Source: an uncultured Erythrobacter sp. (lineage in GTDB: Bacteria > Pseudomonadota > Alphaproteobacteria > Sphingomonadales > Sphingomonadaceae). From it: DNA of 64,000 nucleotides. The notes beneath the pieces were generated by a model. It saw nothing but the letters and a program-made list of their open reading frames with translations. It did no database searches and had not been told where the DNA came from. Both the position numbers and the translations under genes were made by a program. Where the stretch lies: assembly GCA_947499505.1 (NCBI GenBank), contig CANMOQ010000001.1:1377144-1441143 (forward strand), given 5' to 3'. Below, in pieces: positions 15,595 to 25,506 of the stretch. Position 1 is the stretch's first letter, and every line of letters begins with the position of its first letter.

Positions 15595-18483
15595 ATGAAT
15601 TTTACCTCACGCGCGCTCATCGCAGGGGCGCTGCTTGCGCTTCCCAACCTCGTTTTTGTTCAGTCTCTCGCAGCGCAAGAGCAGGCCGCCACTGAGACCG
15701 CACAGGCTGAAGAAGAGGCGCTGTGGGCGTTTGAGACCAGTGACGTGCCCGTCGATCCCGGATTTGTGTTCGGCGTGCTGGATAATGGCATGCGCTATAT
15801 CATCCGCGAAAACTCAACGCCCGAAGGCACCGCATTGGTGCGGATGCAGATCGGCTCTGGCTCGCTTGATGAAACCGATAGCGAGCGCGGCCTTGCCCAC
15901 TTTGTAGAGCATATGGCCTTCAACGGCTCGACCAATATTCCCGAAGGCGAGATGATCAAATTGCTGGAACGCAAGGGCCTCGCCTTTGGCGCGGACACCA
16001 ATGCCTCCACCGGGTTTGAGACCACCACTTATATGCTCAATCTGCCCAAGAATGAGGAAGACCTGCTCGACACGGCATTGATGCTGATGCGCGAGACGGC
16101 GAGCGAGCTGACCATTGCGCAGGATGCGGTGGACCGTGAGCGCGGGGTTATTCTGGCGGAGCGGCGCGACCGGCGCGGTTTCCAGCAAAAGGCGACCGAA
16201 GATCAGCTCGCGTTCTTTGCGCCAGGCGCGCGGTTCGTGGATCGCCTGCCGATTGGAACGCTCGATGTGCTTGAGAACGCCAGCGCCGAAGACTTGCGCG
16301 GCTTTTACGAGCGCACCTACGTGCCTGCCAATACGGTGATGGTGATCGTCGGCGATTTTCCCGCCGCCATGATGGAAGCCAAGATCCGCGAAGTTTTTGC
16401 CGATTGGCAAGGCGGCCCGGCCCCAGCTGAGCCTGTCACCGGTCCGATCCCGATTGAGCGCGAATCAGAGGTCGATATCTACACCGACCCCGCTCTGTCA
16501 GAGAGCGTGAGCCTGACCAGTTTTTCCGAATGGGAAGACCGGCCAGACACCGTTGCTGTGCGCGACGAAGCGATACTGCGCAGCATCGGCTACCGCATTA
16601 TCGGTCGGCGATTGTCCCGCCTGGCGCGCGGCGAGGATGCACCGTTTCGCGGTGCGGGCTTCAGCAGCAGTGATCTGTTCGAGGATGCCCGCTCCACCAG
16701 CCTGTCCATCAGCAGCGCCGATGGTGAATGGCGCAAAGGGCTGGTCGCCGCTTTACGCGAAGTGCGCCAAGCGGTGGAGTTCGGCTTCACCCAGGCGGAA
16801 GTGACCGAGCAAATCGCCAACCTGCGCACCGCCTTGGAAAATGGCGTCGCATCAGCGGATACCCGCACCAATAGTGCCTTCGCCAATGCGGCTCTGCGCC
16901 TAGTGGGTTCAAAACGCGTCCCCACCGATCCCAAATACCGGCTTGACCGGTTTGAAGCGCTCGCCCCCAGCATCACCCCAGGCCGGGTGTTTGCCGCCCT
17001 GATCGCGGACCTGCCCGCCACTGGCGATCCGCTGATCCGGTTCCAGGGGCGCAGCGCGCCTGAGGGCGGCGAAGAGGCCCTGCGCGCAGCTCTTGCCGAG
17101 GGCATAGCGGCAGAAATCGCTGCGCCCGAAGACACAGGCGAGCAAAGCTTTGCCTACAGCGACTTCGGCACGCCGGGTGAAATCGTCTCTGACACGGTGG
17201 ATGACCGGTTCGATTTTCGCCTGATCCGCTTTGCCAATGGCGTGCGTCTGAACCTCAAAACCACCGATATTCGCAAGGACCGCGTGAGCTACCGCGTCAG
17301 CCTGGATGGCGGCACCTTGCTCGACACGGCGGATGATCCGCTGCGCACCGCAATGGTCAGCGTGCTGGCCACCGGCGGCCTCGGCCAGCACAGCCAGGAC
17401 GAATTGCAAAGCGTGCTCGCCGGGCGCAGCGTCGGTTTCAATATCGGATCAGGCACGGACGCATTCCGCATGTCGGGCAGCACCACGCCGCGCGATCTGC
17501 AATTGCAAATGCAGTTGCTTGCCGCCGCGCTCACCGATCCCGGTTACCGGCGCGAGGGCGAAGAGCGCTATGCCAAGAATATCGAGAATTACTTTGCCAA
17601 TCTCGATGCGACCCCATCGCGGGCGCTCAGCAATCGGCTGGGCAGGATCCTGTCGGATGGCGATCCGCGCTTCAGCCTGCAGCCGCAAGAGGCGTTTCTA
17701 TCGCGTAGTTTCGCGCAATTGAAGACCGACATTGGCGACCGGCTGGAAAGCGGCGCGATTGAAATTGCGCTAGTCGGCGACTTTGATCCGGATGCAGCCA
17801 TCGCAGCGGCGGCCAGCACATTGGGCGCCCTGCCCGCTCGTGAGGCGGAATTCCAATTGCGTAGCGAAGCCCGCCAGCGCGGCTTCACCTCAGAGCGCGG
17901 CCTGCAAACGCTCACCCACACCGGCGAGACCGACCAAGCTCTGGTCCGCATGGTCTGGCCGACAACCGATGACAGCGATTTGGCCGAGGCGCTGCGCCTA
18001 TCGCTGCTTAGCCGCGTGGTGCGCATTCAATTGCAAGAGCGTCTACGCGAGGAATTGGGCAAGGCCTATTCTCCGTCCGCTGGCAGCTCTGCCAGCCGCA
18101 TTTACGAAGGCTATGGCACGTTCAGCGTAACAGCGTCGGTCGATTTTGCAGAGCTGGAGCCGACCCGCGCAGCGATCCGCGCGATGCTAAGCGAACTCGC
18201 CGCAGCGCCGCTGGAAAGTGATTTGATTGACCGGGCACGCCAGCCAATGCTGGAAAGCTATGACAATGCGCTGAAATCACTCGGTGGTTGGATGGGCCTG
18301 GCGGACAATGCGCAAAGCCAGTCTGAGCGCTTGCAGCGTTTCCTCGATGCGCCCGATGCGCTGAAAGCCATCACACCTGCCGATATTCAAGCAGCGGCGG
18401 CGCAGTACCTCAAGGCTGACGAAGCGGTCGAAGTGCTGGTGATCCACGAGGACGCTGAGCTGCCAGACAGCATCGCGCCCTAA
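15595..18483 (+). CDS. M16-family zinc metalloprotease (pitrilysin-like), exported
   Basis: A 962-residue two-module M16 protease. A signal peptide (MNFTSRALIAGALLALPNLV, cleaved near AAQEQ) sends it to the periplasm. The inverted zinc motif HFVEH is at residues 102-106 (GLAHFVEHMAFNGSTN), with the downstream glutamate region around ERGVILAE. The C-terminal module contains the RLREELGKAYSPSAGSS segment typical of the family. It is full length for the single-chain PqqL/insulinase type. It sits between purC and purS without an apparent functional link and has a 182-base leader of its own. Substrate unknown; a peptide-degrading role is inferred from the family. Confidence 0.9.
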   Translation: MNFTSRALIAGALLALPNLVFVQSLAAQEQAATETAQAEEEALWAFETSDVPVDPGFVFGVLDNGMRYIIRENSTPEGTALVRMQIGSGSLDETDSERGLAHFVEHMAFNGSTNIPEGEMIKLLERKGLAFGADTNASTGFETTTYMLNLPKNEEDLLDTALMLMRETASELTIAQDAVDRERGVILAERRDRRGFQQKATEDQLAFFAPGARFVDRLPIGTLDVLENASAEDLRGFYERTYVPANTVMVIVGDFPAAMMEAKIREVFADWQGGPAPAEPVTGPIPIERESEVDIYTDPALSESVSLTSFSEWEDRPDTVAVRDEAILRSIGYRIIGRRLSRLARGEDAPFRGAGFSSSDLFEDARSTSLSISSADGEWRKGLVAALREVRQAVEFGFTQAEVTEQIANLRTALENGVASADTRTNSAFANAALRLVGSKRVPTDPKYRLDRFEALAPSITPGRVFAALIADLPATGDPLIRFQGRSAPEGGEEALRAALAEGIAAEIAAPEDTGEQSFAYSDFGTPGEIVSDTVDDRFDFRLIRFANGVRLNLKTTDIRKDRVSYRVSLDGGTLLDTADDPLRTAMVSVLATGGLGQHSQDELQSVLAGRSVGFNIGSGTDAFRMSGSTTPRDLQLQMQLLAAALTDPGYRREGEERYAKNIENYFANLDATPSRALSNRLGRILSDGDPRFSLQPQEAFLSRSFAQLKTDIGDRLESGAIEIALVGDFDPDAAIAAAASTLGALPAREAEFQLRSEARQRGFTSERGLQTLTHTGETDQALVRMVWPTTDDSDLAEALRLSLLSRVVRIQLQERLREELGKAYSPSAGSSASRIYEGYGTFSVTASVDFAELEPTRAAIRAMLSELAAAPLESDLIDRARQPMLESYDNALKSLGGWMGLADNAQSQSERLQRFLDAPDALKAITPADIQAAAAQYLKADEAVEVLVIHEDAELPDSIAP

Positions 18484-18606
18484 CAGTGGCGCAAAAAGCA
18501 CTCGTGATCGTGGGCAAGCCACCCAGCAATGATTGCGCCAGCACGGGGCTGCGCTATAGGCTGCGCATCATTCGCCCATCCACGCGCGTAATCAGGTGAG
18601 CCGCCC

Positions 18607-18855
18607 ATGAAAGTCCGTATTCTCGTCCGCCTTAAACCCGGAGTGCTCGACCCACAGGGCCGCGCCGTGCACCATTCGCTGGATGGCATGGGCTTTGAAG
18701 GCGTCGAAGACGTTCGCATTGGCCGGATGATCGAAATGGACGTGGCCGATGGCACCAGCGACGAAGCGCTCAATTCGATGTGCGAAAAACTGCTCGCAAA
18801 TATGGTGATCGAAGACTTCACGATTGAGAAGCTGGAAACAGCAGGAGCGGCCTGA
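18607..18855 (+). CDS. purS: phosphoribosylformylglycinamidine synthase subunit PurS
   Basis: The small (82-residue) structural subunit that holds PurL and PurQ together in the three-part FGAM synthase. The sequence [20 protein letters not shown] and [18 protein letters not shown] is diagnostic. Its stop shares one base with the purQ start (TGATG), so the two are translationally coupled. purL is not in the window. Confidence 0.97.
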   Translation: MKVRILVRLKPGVLDPQGRAVHHSLDGMGFEGVEDVRIGRMIEMDVADGTSDEALNSMCEKLLANMVIEDFTIEKLETAGAA

Positions 18856-19526
18856 TGGGTTTCCGCGCCGCTGTGATCACTTTCCCCGGTTCCAATTGCG
18901 ACCGAGATATGGCCTGCGCTTTGGAACTCGTATCTGGCACCGCGCCAATCCGGGTGTGGCACGGCGATGCAGAGCTGCCTGACAATCTCGACTTTATCGC
19001 CCTGCCCGGCGGTTTTTCCTATGGCGATTATCTGCGTTCTGGCGCGATGGCCGCGAACAGCCCGGTCATGCGCAGCGTGATTGATGCGGCACAGCGCGGC
19101 GTCCCCGTGCTGGGCGTGTGCAATGGCTTTCAGGTACTCACGGAGAGCGGCCTGCTACCCGGCGCCTTGATGCGCAATGCCAGCCAGAACTTCATCTGCC
19201 GCACCGTGCCGCTGATCGCGGAGAACACGCAGTCGGCCTTCACGCGCGCTTACGCAGGGAAAGGCACCGTCCACATTCCTGTGGCGCACCACGATGGCAA
19301 TTACTTCGCTGACGAAGAGACGCTCGACCGGCTCGAAGGCGATGGCCGGGTCGCATTCCGCTATGCTGAACCCTGCAATGGATCACGCCGCGATATCGCA
19401 GGCGTGCTGAGCGTGGGCGGCAATGTGCTGGGCATGATGCCGCACCCAGAGCGCGCGGTTGAAGACGCCCAAGGCGGCACCGATGGCCGCTTGCTGTTTG
19501 AAAGCGCGATCGCAGCGCTGGTCTAA
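18855..19526 (+). CDS. purQ: phosphoribosylformylglycinamidine synthase subunit PurQ
   Basis: The glutaminase subunit that passes ammonia to PurL in FGAM synthesis. The class I glutamine amidotransferase triad is visible: nucleophile Cys89 in VLGVCNGFQ, with the His/Glu pair in [11 protein letters not shown] near the C-terminus. The N-terminal [12 protein letters not shown] and [13 protein letters not shown] are typical of PurQ. Length 223 is normal. It converges with the GGDEF/EAL gene, leaving only 5 bases between the stops. Confidence 0.97.
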   Translation: MGFRAAVITFPGSNCDRDMACALELVSGTAPIRVWHGDAELPDNLDFIALPGGFSYGDYLRSGAMAANSPVMRSVIDAAQRGVPVLGVCNGFQVLTESGLLPGALMRNASQNFICRTVPLIAENTQSAFTRAYAGKGTVHIPVAHHDGNYFADEETLDRLEGDGRVAFRYAEPCNGSRRDIAGVLSVGGNVLGMMPHPERAVEDAQGGTDGRLLFESAIAALV

Positions 19527-19531
19527 ACCGC

Positions 19532-21916
19532 TCAGGCGATTTGGCGTTCGCCTTTGCCACCGTTTGCATCGAACAGACGCAGGGCTTCGTTCTTTGGCAT
19601 TGGACGGCCAAAGTAATAACCCTGGATCTTGTCACAGCCCATCTCGCGGATGAGCTTGGCTTCCTCAATGGTCTCAACGCCTTCCGCAGTCGTGGTCATG
19701 TCGAGGCTCTTCGCCATCGCCACCACCGCATTGATGATTGCAAGACTTTCTGAGCTGTTCTGCGCCGCGCCTTGTACAAAGGTGCGGTCGACCTTGATGG
19801 TCGAGAAGCTGAGCTTGCGGATGTACCCCAGCGATGAGTAGCCCGTACCAAAGTCATCAAGCGCAACGCTGCAGCCCAGCGCCATGATCTGTTCCAGAGC
19901 TTTGCGAGCAATGGAGGCATCGCGCAGGAAGATGCTCTCGGTCACCTCAACCTCTAGCCGGTCTGCATGCAGCCCCGTCTCAGCCAGAACGGCGACGACA
20001 TCATCGTAGAAATCCGGCTCGAGCAATTGCTCAGGCGATACGTTGACGTTTACCCGCACGTGCTTGGGCCAATTGCAGGCCTCGCGGCATGCCTCACGCA
20101 AAACCCATTTGCCAATCGGCACGATCAGGCGGGTTTCCTCGGCCAGCGGGATGAACTTGCCCGGGCTGACAAAGCCGTGGTCGGCGCTGTCCCAGCGGAC
20201 CAGAGCCTCAAAGCTGACGATCTTCTCGCTGTTGGCGTCAACGACCGGCTGATAGTGCAGCACCATTTCATCACGGTCGAGCGCTTTGCGCAGGCTCACC
20301 TCAAGCTGGCGGCGTTCTTCGGCAGAGGCGTGGAGCACCGGCTCAAAGTCAAAGTGCTCGCCGCCGCCCGCATCCTTGGCGCGGTAGAGCGCAAGGTCGG
20401 CGTTGCGCATCAGTTCTTCGACCGATTTGCCGTCGCGCGGACCCACCGCTGAGCCAACGCTGGCGCCAACGTAAAGCGTATGCTGATCGACCTGATAGGG
20501 TTCTGTCAGCGCCTCAATCACGCGGTTGGCTGTCGTGCGAATGATCTCACGGTCGCTGACATCGCGCAGCACAATCGCAAATTCATCGCCGCCTAACCGG
20601 CCGCACATCTGGTCCTGCCCCATCAGGGCCTGAAGACGCGCAGACACCTGAGCCAGCAGCTTGTCGCCGACCATATGGCCGAGCGAATCGTTCACCGCCT
20701 TGAACCGATCCAGATCCACCATCAGCAGAGCGCAGCGTGTGCGCCATTGCTCAGCGAACACCAGCGCGTCGCCGAGCGCTTCGGTTAGCTGCAAACGGTT
20801 GGGCAGTGACGTGAGCGTGTCATAGCGCGCGAGGTAAGCGATTTTTTCAGACGAAGCACGCGCTTCAGTCACATCCGAGCCAACCCCGCGAAAACCGACA
20901 AAGCGGTTCTGATCATCACGCATTGGCGTGCCAGACAGCTCCCACCAGCGTTTCTCACCGCGGATCGTCACATTGACGAGTAGATTGGAGAAGTTCTCGC
21001 AATGCTTCAGCCGCTCGGCAAGATCATGCAGGCTGGTCGGAAACTTGCCGCTTTCCCAAGTGTCGCCAGCGATCATTTCCAGCAGAGGGCGGCGCTCGGC
21101 CTCCGCCTGAGGACAGCCCAGCGCATAAGCGAAACGCGGGCTAACGCCGCGCAGACGCCGCGCTGTATCGACTTCCCACAGCCAATCGGCCTCGTTCTCT
21201 TCAAACTCGCGCAGCAGCAGGGAGACCACCTGCTCTTTTTCAGCAACGCTGCTTTCTGCGATCCGCGCGGTCAGATAAGTGCGCGCCACCTCGATCGTGC
21301 CGAACAGACAGCTGATGCCGTAGAACGTCCCGGCCAACGCGACCGTCCACAACCCTTGCAGCGCCAGATGCGTGACCGCAGCGACGCCAACGGTGAGGGT
21401 GAACACGAAGATCCCGAGCGGAGCCGCCGCATAGAAATAGATCGATGCCGCCGCCAATGTCGCCACCACCACGAGCAGCGTCATCAGGTCTGGCAGCGAG
21501 CCATACGGCGCGAACACCAGGATTGGCACCGCCCAGAGCACCCCAGAGAGCAGCGGCGTTAGCGCCTGTCCGTAGAATTCCTTGCGCGACAGCTTGCGAT
21601 ATTCGGCATCGGCCAAAGTACGGTCAAACCGCACCCCTCGGATCTGCAGCAGGACCAAGGCGACCCACCAGAACGCCAGCCAAATCAGGCTGATGCTGCC
21701 GGAATAAATGTGGACCGTGAACAGGCCCATGATAGCGTGAATGTAGGTTCTGAAGAAGGTGAGCGCCGACAATCCCGAATATTGCAGACCGCGCAGCCGC
21801 GCCCAGTCGTTATCGCCTGCCCCGGTTAATCCCAGCACAGCGAGCATGGACAACCGGCGATTGGCAGGCTGCGGGGGGACATCATCTTCAATCACACCCC
21901 CGCGGCTATCCAGCAA
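19532..21916 (-). CDS. membrane-bound PAS-GGDEF-EAL protein (cyclic di-GMP turnover)
   Basis: A 794-residue protein: about six membrane segments within residues 50-210, a PAS-like sensor (about 235-355, ADWLWEVDTARRLRGVSPRFA), a GGDEF domain with intact GGDEF at 442-446, and an EAL domain with FEALVRW at 569-575 plus DDFGTGYSSLGYI and KVDRTFV. Both catalytic signatures look complete, so it could both make and degrade cyclic di-GMP; no RxxD inhibitory site is seen just upstream of GGDEF. The PAS domain probably senses a signal or cofactor at the inner membrane. An alternative start at residue 24 would shorten the N-terminus. Confidence 0.92.
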   Translation of the reverse strand: MLDSRGGVIEDDVPPQPANRRLSMLAVLGLTGAGDNDWARLRGLQYSGLSALTFFRTYIHAIMGLFTVHIYSGSISLIWLAFWWVALVLLQIRGVRFDRTLADAEYRKLSRKEFYGQALTPLLSGVLWAVPILVFAPYGSLPDLMTLLVVVATLAAASIYFYAAAPLGIFVFTLTVGVAAVTHLALQGLWTVALAGTFYGISCLFGTIEVARTYLTARIAESSVAEKEQVVSLLLREFEENEADWLWEVDTARRLRGVSPRFAYALGCPQAEAERRPLLEMIAGDTWESGKFPTSLHDLAERLKHCENFSNLLVNVTIRGEKRWWELSGTPMRDDQNRFVGFRGVGSDVTEARASSEKIAYLARYDTLTSLPNRLQLTEALGDALVFAEQWRTRCALLMVDLDRFKAVNDSLGHMVGDKLLAQVSARLQALMGQDQMCGRLGGDEFAIVLRDVSDREIIRTTANRVIEALTEPYQVDQHTLYVGASVGSAVGPRDGKSVEELMRNADLALYRAKDAGGGEHFDFEPVLHASAEERRQLEVSLRKALDRDEMVLHYQPVVDANSEKIVSFEALVRWDSADHGFVSPGKFIPLAEETRLIVPIGKWVLREACREACNWPKHVRVNVNVSPEQLLEPDFYDDVVAVLAETGLHADRLEVEVTESIFLRDASIARKALEQIMALGCSVALDDFGTGYSSLGYIRKLSFSTIKVDRTFVQGAAQNSSESLAIINAVVAMAKSLDMTTTAEGVETIEEAKLIREMGCDKIQGYYFGRPMPKNEALRLFDANGGKGERQIA

Positions 21917-22001
21917 AGGTTAGTATGAAGTAAACTGCCACGCGGACTTAGGGGAAACTGCGGCCTGACGAGCCAGGCGCGCCACGAGCTGCAAATGTTT
22001 G

Positions 22002-22394
22002 TTACAGCTTGCTTCGGTCCCAGTTTTGGCCGTCAAAATCACGAATTTCCGGCGTAAGACCGGTGCTGTCATCAAGACACGCAAGATGCACGCTCCACGC
22101 CTCGGGATGAGAGCGCGGTTGATAGAAGCTTTTCGTGCCGCAAATCTTGCAAAACAAATGCTCCGCCTCGCCTGAGCCAAAGCGGTATGAGGTGAGCGCT
22201 TCCTCGCCAGATAACAGGGTAAACCGGTCATGCGGGATGAACAGGTGGAGATAGCCGGACACCGCGCAGATCGAGCAGTTACAGCGCAGCATTTTAGGGG
22301 TGCGCTCAGATTGCACCCGGAAGCGGACGGCGCGGCAATGGCAGCCGCCCTCTACGGTTACAAGGTCTTGGCCATCACCGCCGCCGGATGACAT
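22002..22394 (-). CDS. GFA-family (glutathione-dependent formaldehyde-activating/CENP-V-like) protein
   Basis: A 130-residue zinc-binding protein with EGGCHCRAVRF, CNCSICAVSG and LFCKICGTKSFYQPR, the cysteine pattern of the GFA fold. Despite the family name, most members have unknown substrates. The ATG at 22394 overlaps the glmS stop (TGATG), so it is translationally coupled to glmS. A GTG one codon earlier is also possible. Confidence 0.88.
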   Translation of the reverse strand: MSSGGGDGQDLVTVEGGCHCRAVRFRVQSERTPKMLRCNCSICAVSGYLHLFIPHDRFTLLSGEEALTSYRFGSGEAEHLFCKICGTKSFYQPRSHPEAWSVHLACLDDSTGLTPEIRDFDGQNWDRSKL

Positions 22395-24217
22395 CACTCA
22401 ACCGTCACTGATTTGGCGAGGTTGCGCGGCTGATCAACGTCGGTCCCCTTCACCACGGCAACGTGATAGGCCAGCAATTGCACCGGAATGGCATAGACCA
22501 GCGGCGCGATTAGCGGGTGAACCACCGGCATTTCGATCGTCGCGATGCAACCCTCGCCCGCTTGCGCCAGGCCTTCCGCATCAGAAATCAGCACCACTTG
22601 CCCGCCGCGCGCGCGCACTTCCTCCATGTTGGAAACGGTCTTTTCAAACAGCGGACCAGACGGCGCGATCACCACCACTGGCACGTCTTTGTCGATCAGC
22701 GCGATTGGGCCGTGCTTCATCTCGCCCGAGGCATAACCTTCGGCATGAATGTAGCTGATTTCTTTGAGTTTTAGTGCACCCTCCAAGGCAAGCGGATAAT
22801 CCTGTCCGCGGCCCAGATAGAGCACGTCGCGGGCTGGCGCGATCAGATGTGCCATGCTGGCAATGTCTTGGTCGTGATCCAGCGCGGCGTTAAGCGCGGC
22901 GGGCGCTTCCAGCAGGTGGGTCACCACCTCGGCCTCTTCCTCGCGGCTCATCAGGCCCTTTTTCACCGCCATATGCGCGGCGAGCGCGGCCAATACGGCC
23001 AGCTGACAAGTGAAGGCCTTGGTCGAGGCGACCCCGATTTCCGGCCCGGCATGGCTCGGCAGTAGCAGGTCCGCCTCGCGCGCCATGGAGCTGGTCGGCA
23101 CGTTGACGACGACGCCGATGGTTTGCCCCTCGGCCTTGCAATGGCGCAGCGCCGCGAGCGTATCGGCGGTCTCACCGCTCTGGGAGATAAACAGCGCCAG
23201 GCCGCCTTCCTCCAGCACCGGATTACGATAGCGAAACTCGCTAGCCACATCGATATCGACCGGCACGCGGGCGAATTGCTCAAACCAGTATTTCGCGACC
23301 ATACCGGCGTAAAAGGAGGTGCCGCAGGCGACGATGGTCAGGCGCTTGATCTGCGAAATGTCGAAATCAAGCTGAGGCAGAGCAACGGTGTTGTCCGCCT
23401 GGCGCAGGTAAGAGCTAAGCGTTTGTGCAACCACGGTTGGCTGCTCGAAAATCTCTTTCTGCATGAAGTGGTGGAAATTGCCCTTTTCAACCGCCGCCGC
23501 TGTCGCGCCAGAGGCTTGAATATCGCGGGTAACCGGCTTGTTCTCAACATTGTAGACCTGCGCGCTGTCGCGCTTGATCACCACCCAATCGCCCTCTTCG
23601 AGATAGGAAATGCGCTGTGTGAGCGGCGCCAGTGCAAGCGCGTCTGAGCCGAGATACATCTCGTCATCGCCGTGGCCAACTACCAACGGCGAACCAAGTC
23701 GAGCTCCGATCAGCATATCAGGATGCTGGCGAAATGTGATTGCCAGAGAGAAAGCGCCGCGCAATTTCGGCAAAACCTCGGCAACCGCATCCTTTGGCGA
23801 AATGCCCTTTTCAATCCGCGAAGAGATCAGGTGAGCGACAACTTCACTATCGGTTTCACTCTCAAAAGTCCGATTTTCCTCGGACAGTTCGGCGCGCAGT
23901 TCCTTGTAGTTTTCAATGATGCCGTTGTGTACGAGCGCGAGTTCATTGGTTGCATGCGGATGCGCGTTTGTCGTGGTCGGGGCACCGTGTGTGGCCCAGC
24001 GAGTGTGAGCGATGCCAATGGTGCCTTCAACTGGATCTTCGGCGAGAACGCACAGAAGATTAGATAGCTTACCCTTAGCTCGGCGGCGAACCAACTGAGC
24101 GTCATTAACGACACAGATTCCCGCGCTGTCATAGCCGCGATATTCCATGCGTTTAAGGCCATCGACCAGGCGGTCTGCGACCGGCTCATTTCCAACAATT
24201 CCGATGATTCCGCACAT
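22394..24217 (-). CDS. glmS: glutamine-fructose-6-phosphate aminotransferase (isomerizing)
   Basis: Makes glucosamine-6-phosphate from fructose-6-phosphate and glutamine, the first step towards UDP-GlcNAc for peptidoglycan and lipid A. The 607-residue product has the N-terminal nucleophile Cys2 (MCGIIGIVGN), the glutaminase loop IAHTRWATHGAPTTTNAHPH, two SIS domains (VACGTSFYAGMVAKYW, LFISQSGETADTLAALR) and the terminal NLAKSVTVE. Full length. The 179-base region upstream shows no ribozyme-like leader. Confidence 0.98.
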   Translation of the reverse strand: MCGIIGIVGNEPVADRLVDGLKRMEYRGYDSAGICVVNDAQLVRRRAKGKLSNLLCVLAEDPVEGTIGIAHTRWATHGAPTTTNAHPHATNELALVHNGIIENYKELRAELSEENRTFESETDSEVVAHLISSRIEKGISPKDAVAEVLPKLRGAFSLAITFRQHPDMLIGARLGSPLVVGHGDDEMYLGSDALALAPLTQRISYLEEGDWVVIKRDSAQVYNVENKPVTRDIQASGATAAAVEKGNFHHFMQKEIFEQPTVVAQTLSSYLRQADNTVALPQLDFDISQIKRLTIVACGTSFYAGMVAKYWFEQFARVPVDIDVASEFRYRNPVLEEGGLALFISQSGETADTLAALRHCKAEGQTIGVVVNVPTSSMAREADLLLPSHAGPEIGVASTKAFTCQLAVLAALAAHMAVKKGLMSREEEAEVVTHLLEAPAALNAALDHDQDIASMAHLIAPARDVLYLGRGQDYPLALEGALKLKEISYIHAEGYASGEMKHGPIALIDKDVPVVVIAPSGPLFEKTVSNMEEVRARGGQVVLISDAEGLAQAGEGCIATIEMPVVHPLIAPLVYAIPVQLLAYHVAVVKGTDVDQPRNLAKSVTVE

Positions 24218-24396
24218 AGTCTTGTCTCTTACCCCTGCTGGCGCGCCTGGCCCATGTCACGCGCTCTACCAGGCGCAGGAACTAGGCGGCAGTGGATGAA
24301 TATCGTCTTGCCAAATGCACTGATGCATCTGGCCTGTGTCTGCTGCTTACTCCGCCCCTGTAACGGGTCATGGCTCAGCTTCAAGAGCCTGTCTGC

Positions 24397-25305
24397 TCAG
24401 TTAGACTGTTTGGCGGTTTGCACGGACGAGCGTTGACTGTCCCACCACAGGAATAGGCCGGCCGCAATGATCATCCCAGCGCCGCCCAGAGTTAGAAGAT
24501 CAGGCACATCACCAAACCACCACCAACCCAGCGCAATCGCGACCAGCATTTGCACGTAAATCGCCGGGGCCACTTGTGACGCGCCCGCTTTGGATGTGCC
24601 AATATAGGCGAGCCAATGCGCGGTGCTGGCAGTGACCGCGACTATGGCGCAGCGCATGGCAACCTCCCAGCTTGGCCAGCCGAAATTGAGTTCTGGAATG
24701 CCTGAGAATTTCGCCCCGATCGCTGCCAGAATAAGGATCGGTGCGGCCACTACGGCCACGAAGACCTGCATCGACAAGGCGCTGCCTTGCCCAGCGCTGG
24801 CACGGTTTGCGACCACCATCAACGCAAAGAACGTCGCCGAAATCAATGGCAGCAACGCACCGAGCCCGAGTTCGGCCAGATTGGGCCGCAAGATCATCAC
24901 CACACCGGCAAAAGCAATCACCGAGACGGCCCATGCGGCGGGACGAATTTTCTCGCCCAAAATCAGCCCGCCCAAAACCTGAGTCAGCACCGGCGCGAGA
25001 AAGGCAATCGCCATCGCCTCGGCCAGCGGCATGATGTAAACGGCGGAAAAGAAGCACAGGCTCGCCACCGCGAGGCACACTCCGCGCGCCACCTGAAGCC
25101 AGGGGTTTTGCGGCACGAATGCGCGCGTCCCCTCGCTGCGCCAGAGCAGCACCGACAGGCCCAGCGCGCCGATGGAAAAGCGCAAAGCCGCCACCGCAAC
25201 CGCTGGCCATTCATCAGCCATGCTCTTAATAATCGCATCGCCAATCGACAAAATGACGAAGCCAGTCGCCGCATAGGCCAGCCCAGCTTTTTGGTCGTGC
25301 TGCAT
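24397..25305 (-). CDS. DMT-superfamily transporter (EamA domains)
   Basis: A 302-residue protein with ten predicted membrane segments arranged as two EamA repeats (first repeat near residues 12-135, second near 150-290). Features include PLAEAMAIAFLAPVLTQVLGGLILGEKI, the typical repeat end. Such proteins export or import small metabolites; the substrate is not predictable. A second, different DMT transporter lies at 29926-30837. The 179 bases downstream, up to the glmS start, hold no gene that I can support. Confidence 0.85.
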   Translation of the reverse strand: MQHDQKAGLAYAATGFVILSIGDAIIKSMADEWPAVAVAALRFSIGALGLSVLLWRSEGTRAFVPQNPWLQVARGVCLAVASLCFFSAVYIMPLAEAMAIAFLAPVLTQVLGGLILGEKIRPAAWAVSVIAFAGVVMILRPNLAELGLGALLPLISATFFALMVVANRASAGQGSALSMQVFVAVVAAPILILAAIGAKFSGIPELNFGWPSWEVAMRCAIVAVTASTAHWLAYIGTSKAGASQVAPAIYVQMLVAIALGWWWFGDVPDLLTLGGAGMIIAAGLFLWWDSQRSSVQTAKQSN

Positions 25306-25506
25306 TGCCCTTCGGCCTCACTCATTAGATGAAGTCGCCGCGCTAGGCCCTTATCGCCCGAATGGGAAGGCGATTTTCGTTTGATGAGCAGTGGCGATCC
25401 AAAGCCACGCTCAAGGCGCTTCCCTCCCGCCAGAAAAGCCGGGCTCTTGATCAAACATTAACCATTATTGTCCATGAACCGAGCGCTTCGAGAAGAAGGG
25501 CTGACA

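Noticed and set aside
24218..24396. Possible glmS ribozyme or riboswitch in the glmS leader
   Set aside because: No glmS-ribozyme-like core could be traced, and that ribozyme is known mainly from Gram-positive bacteria.
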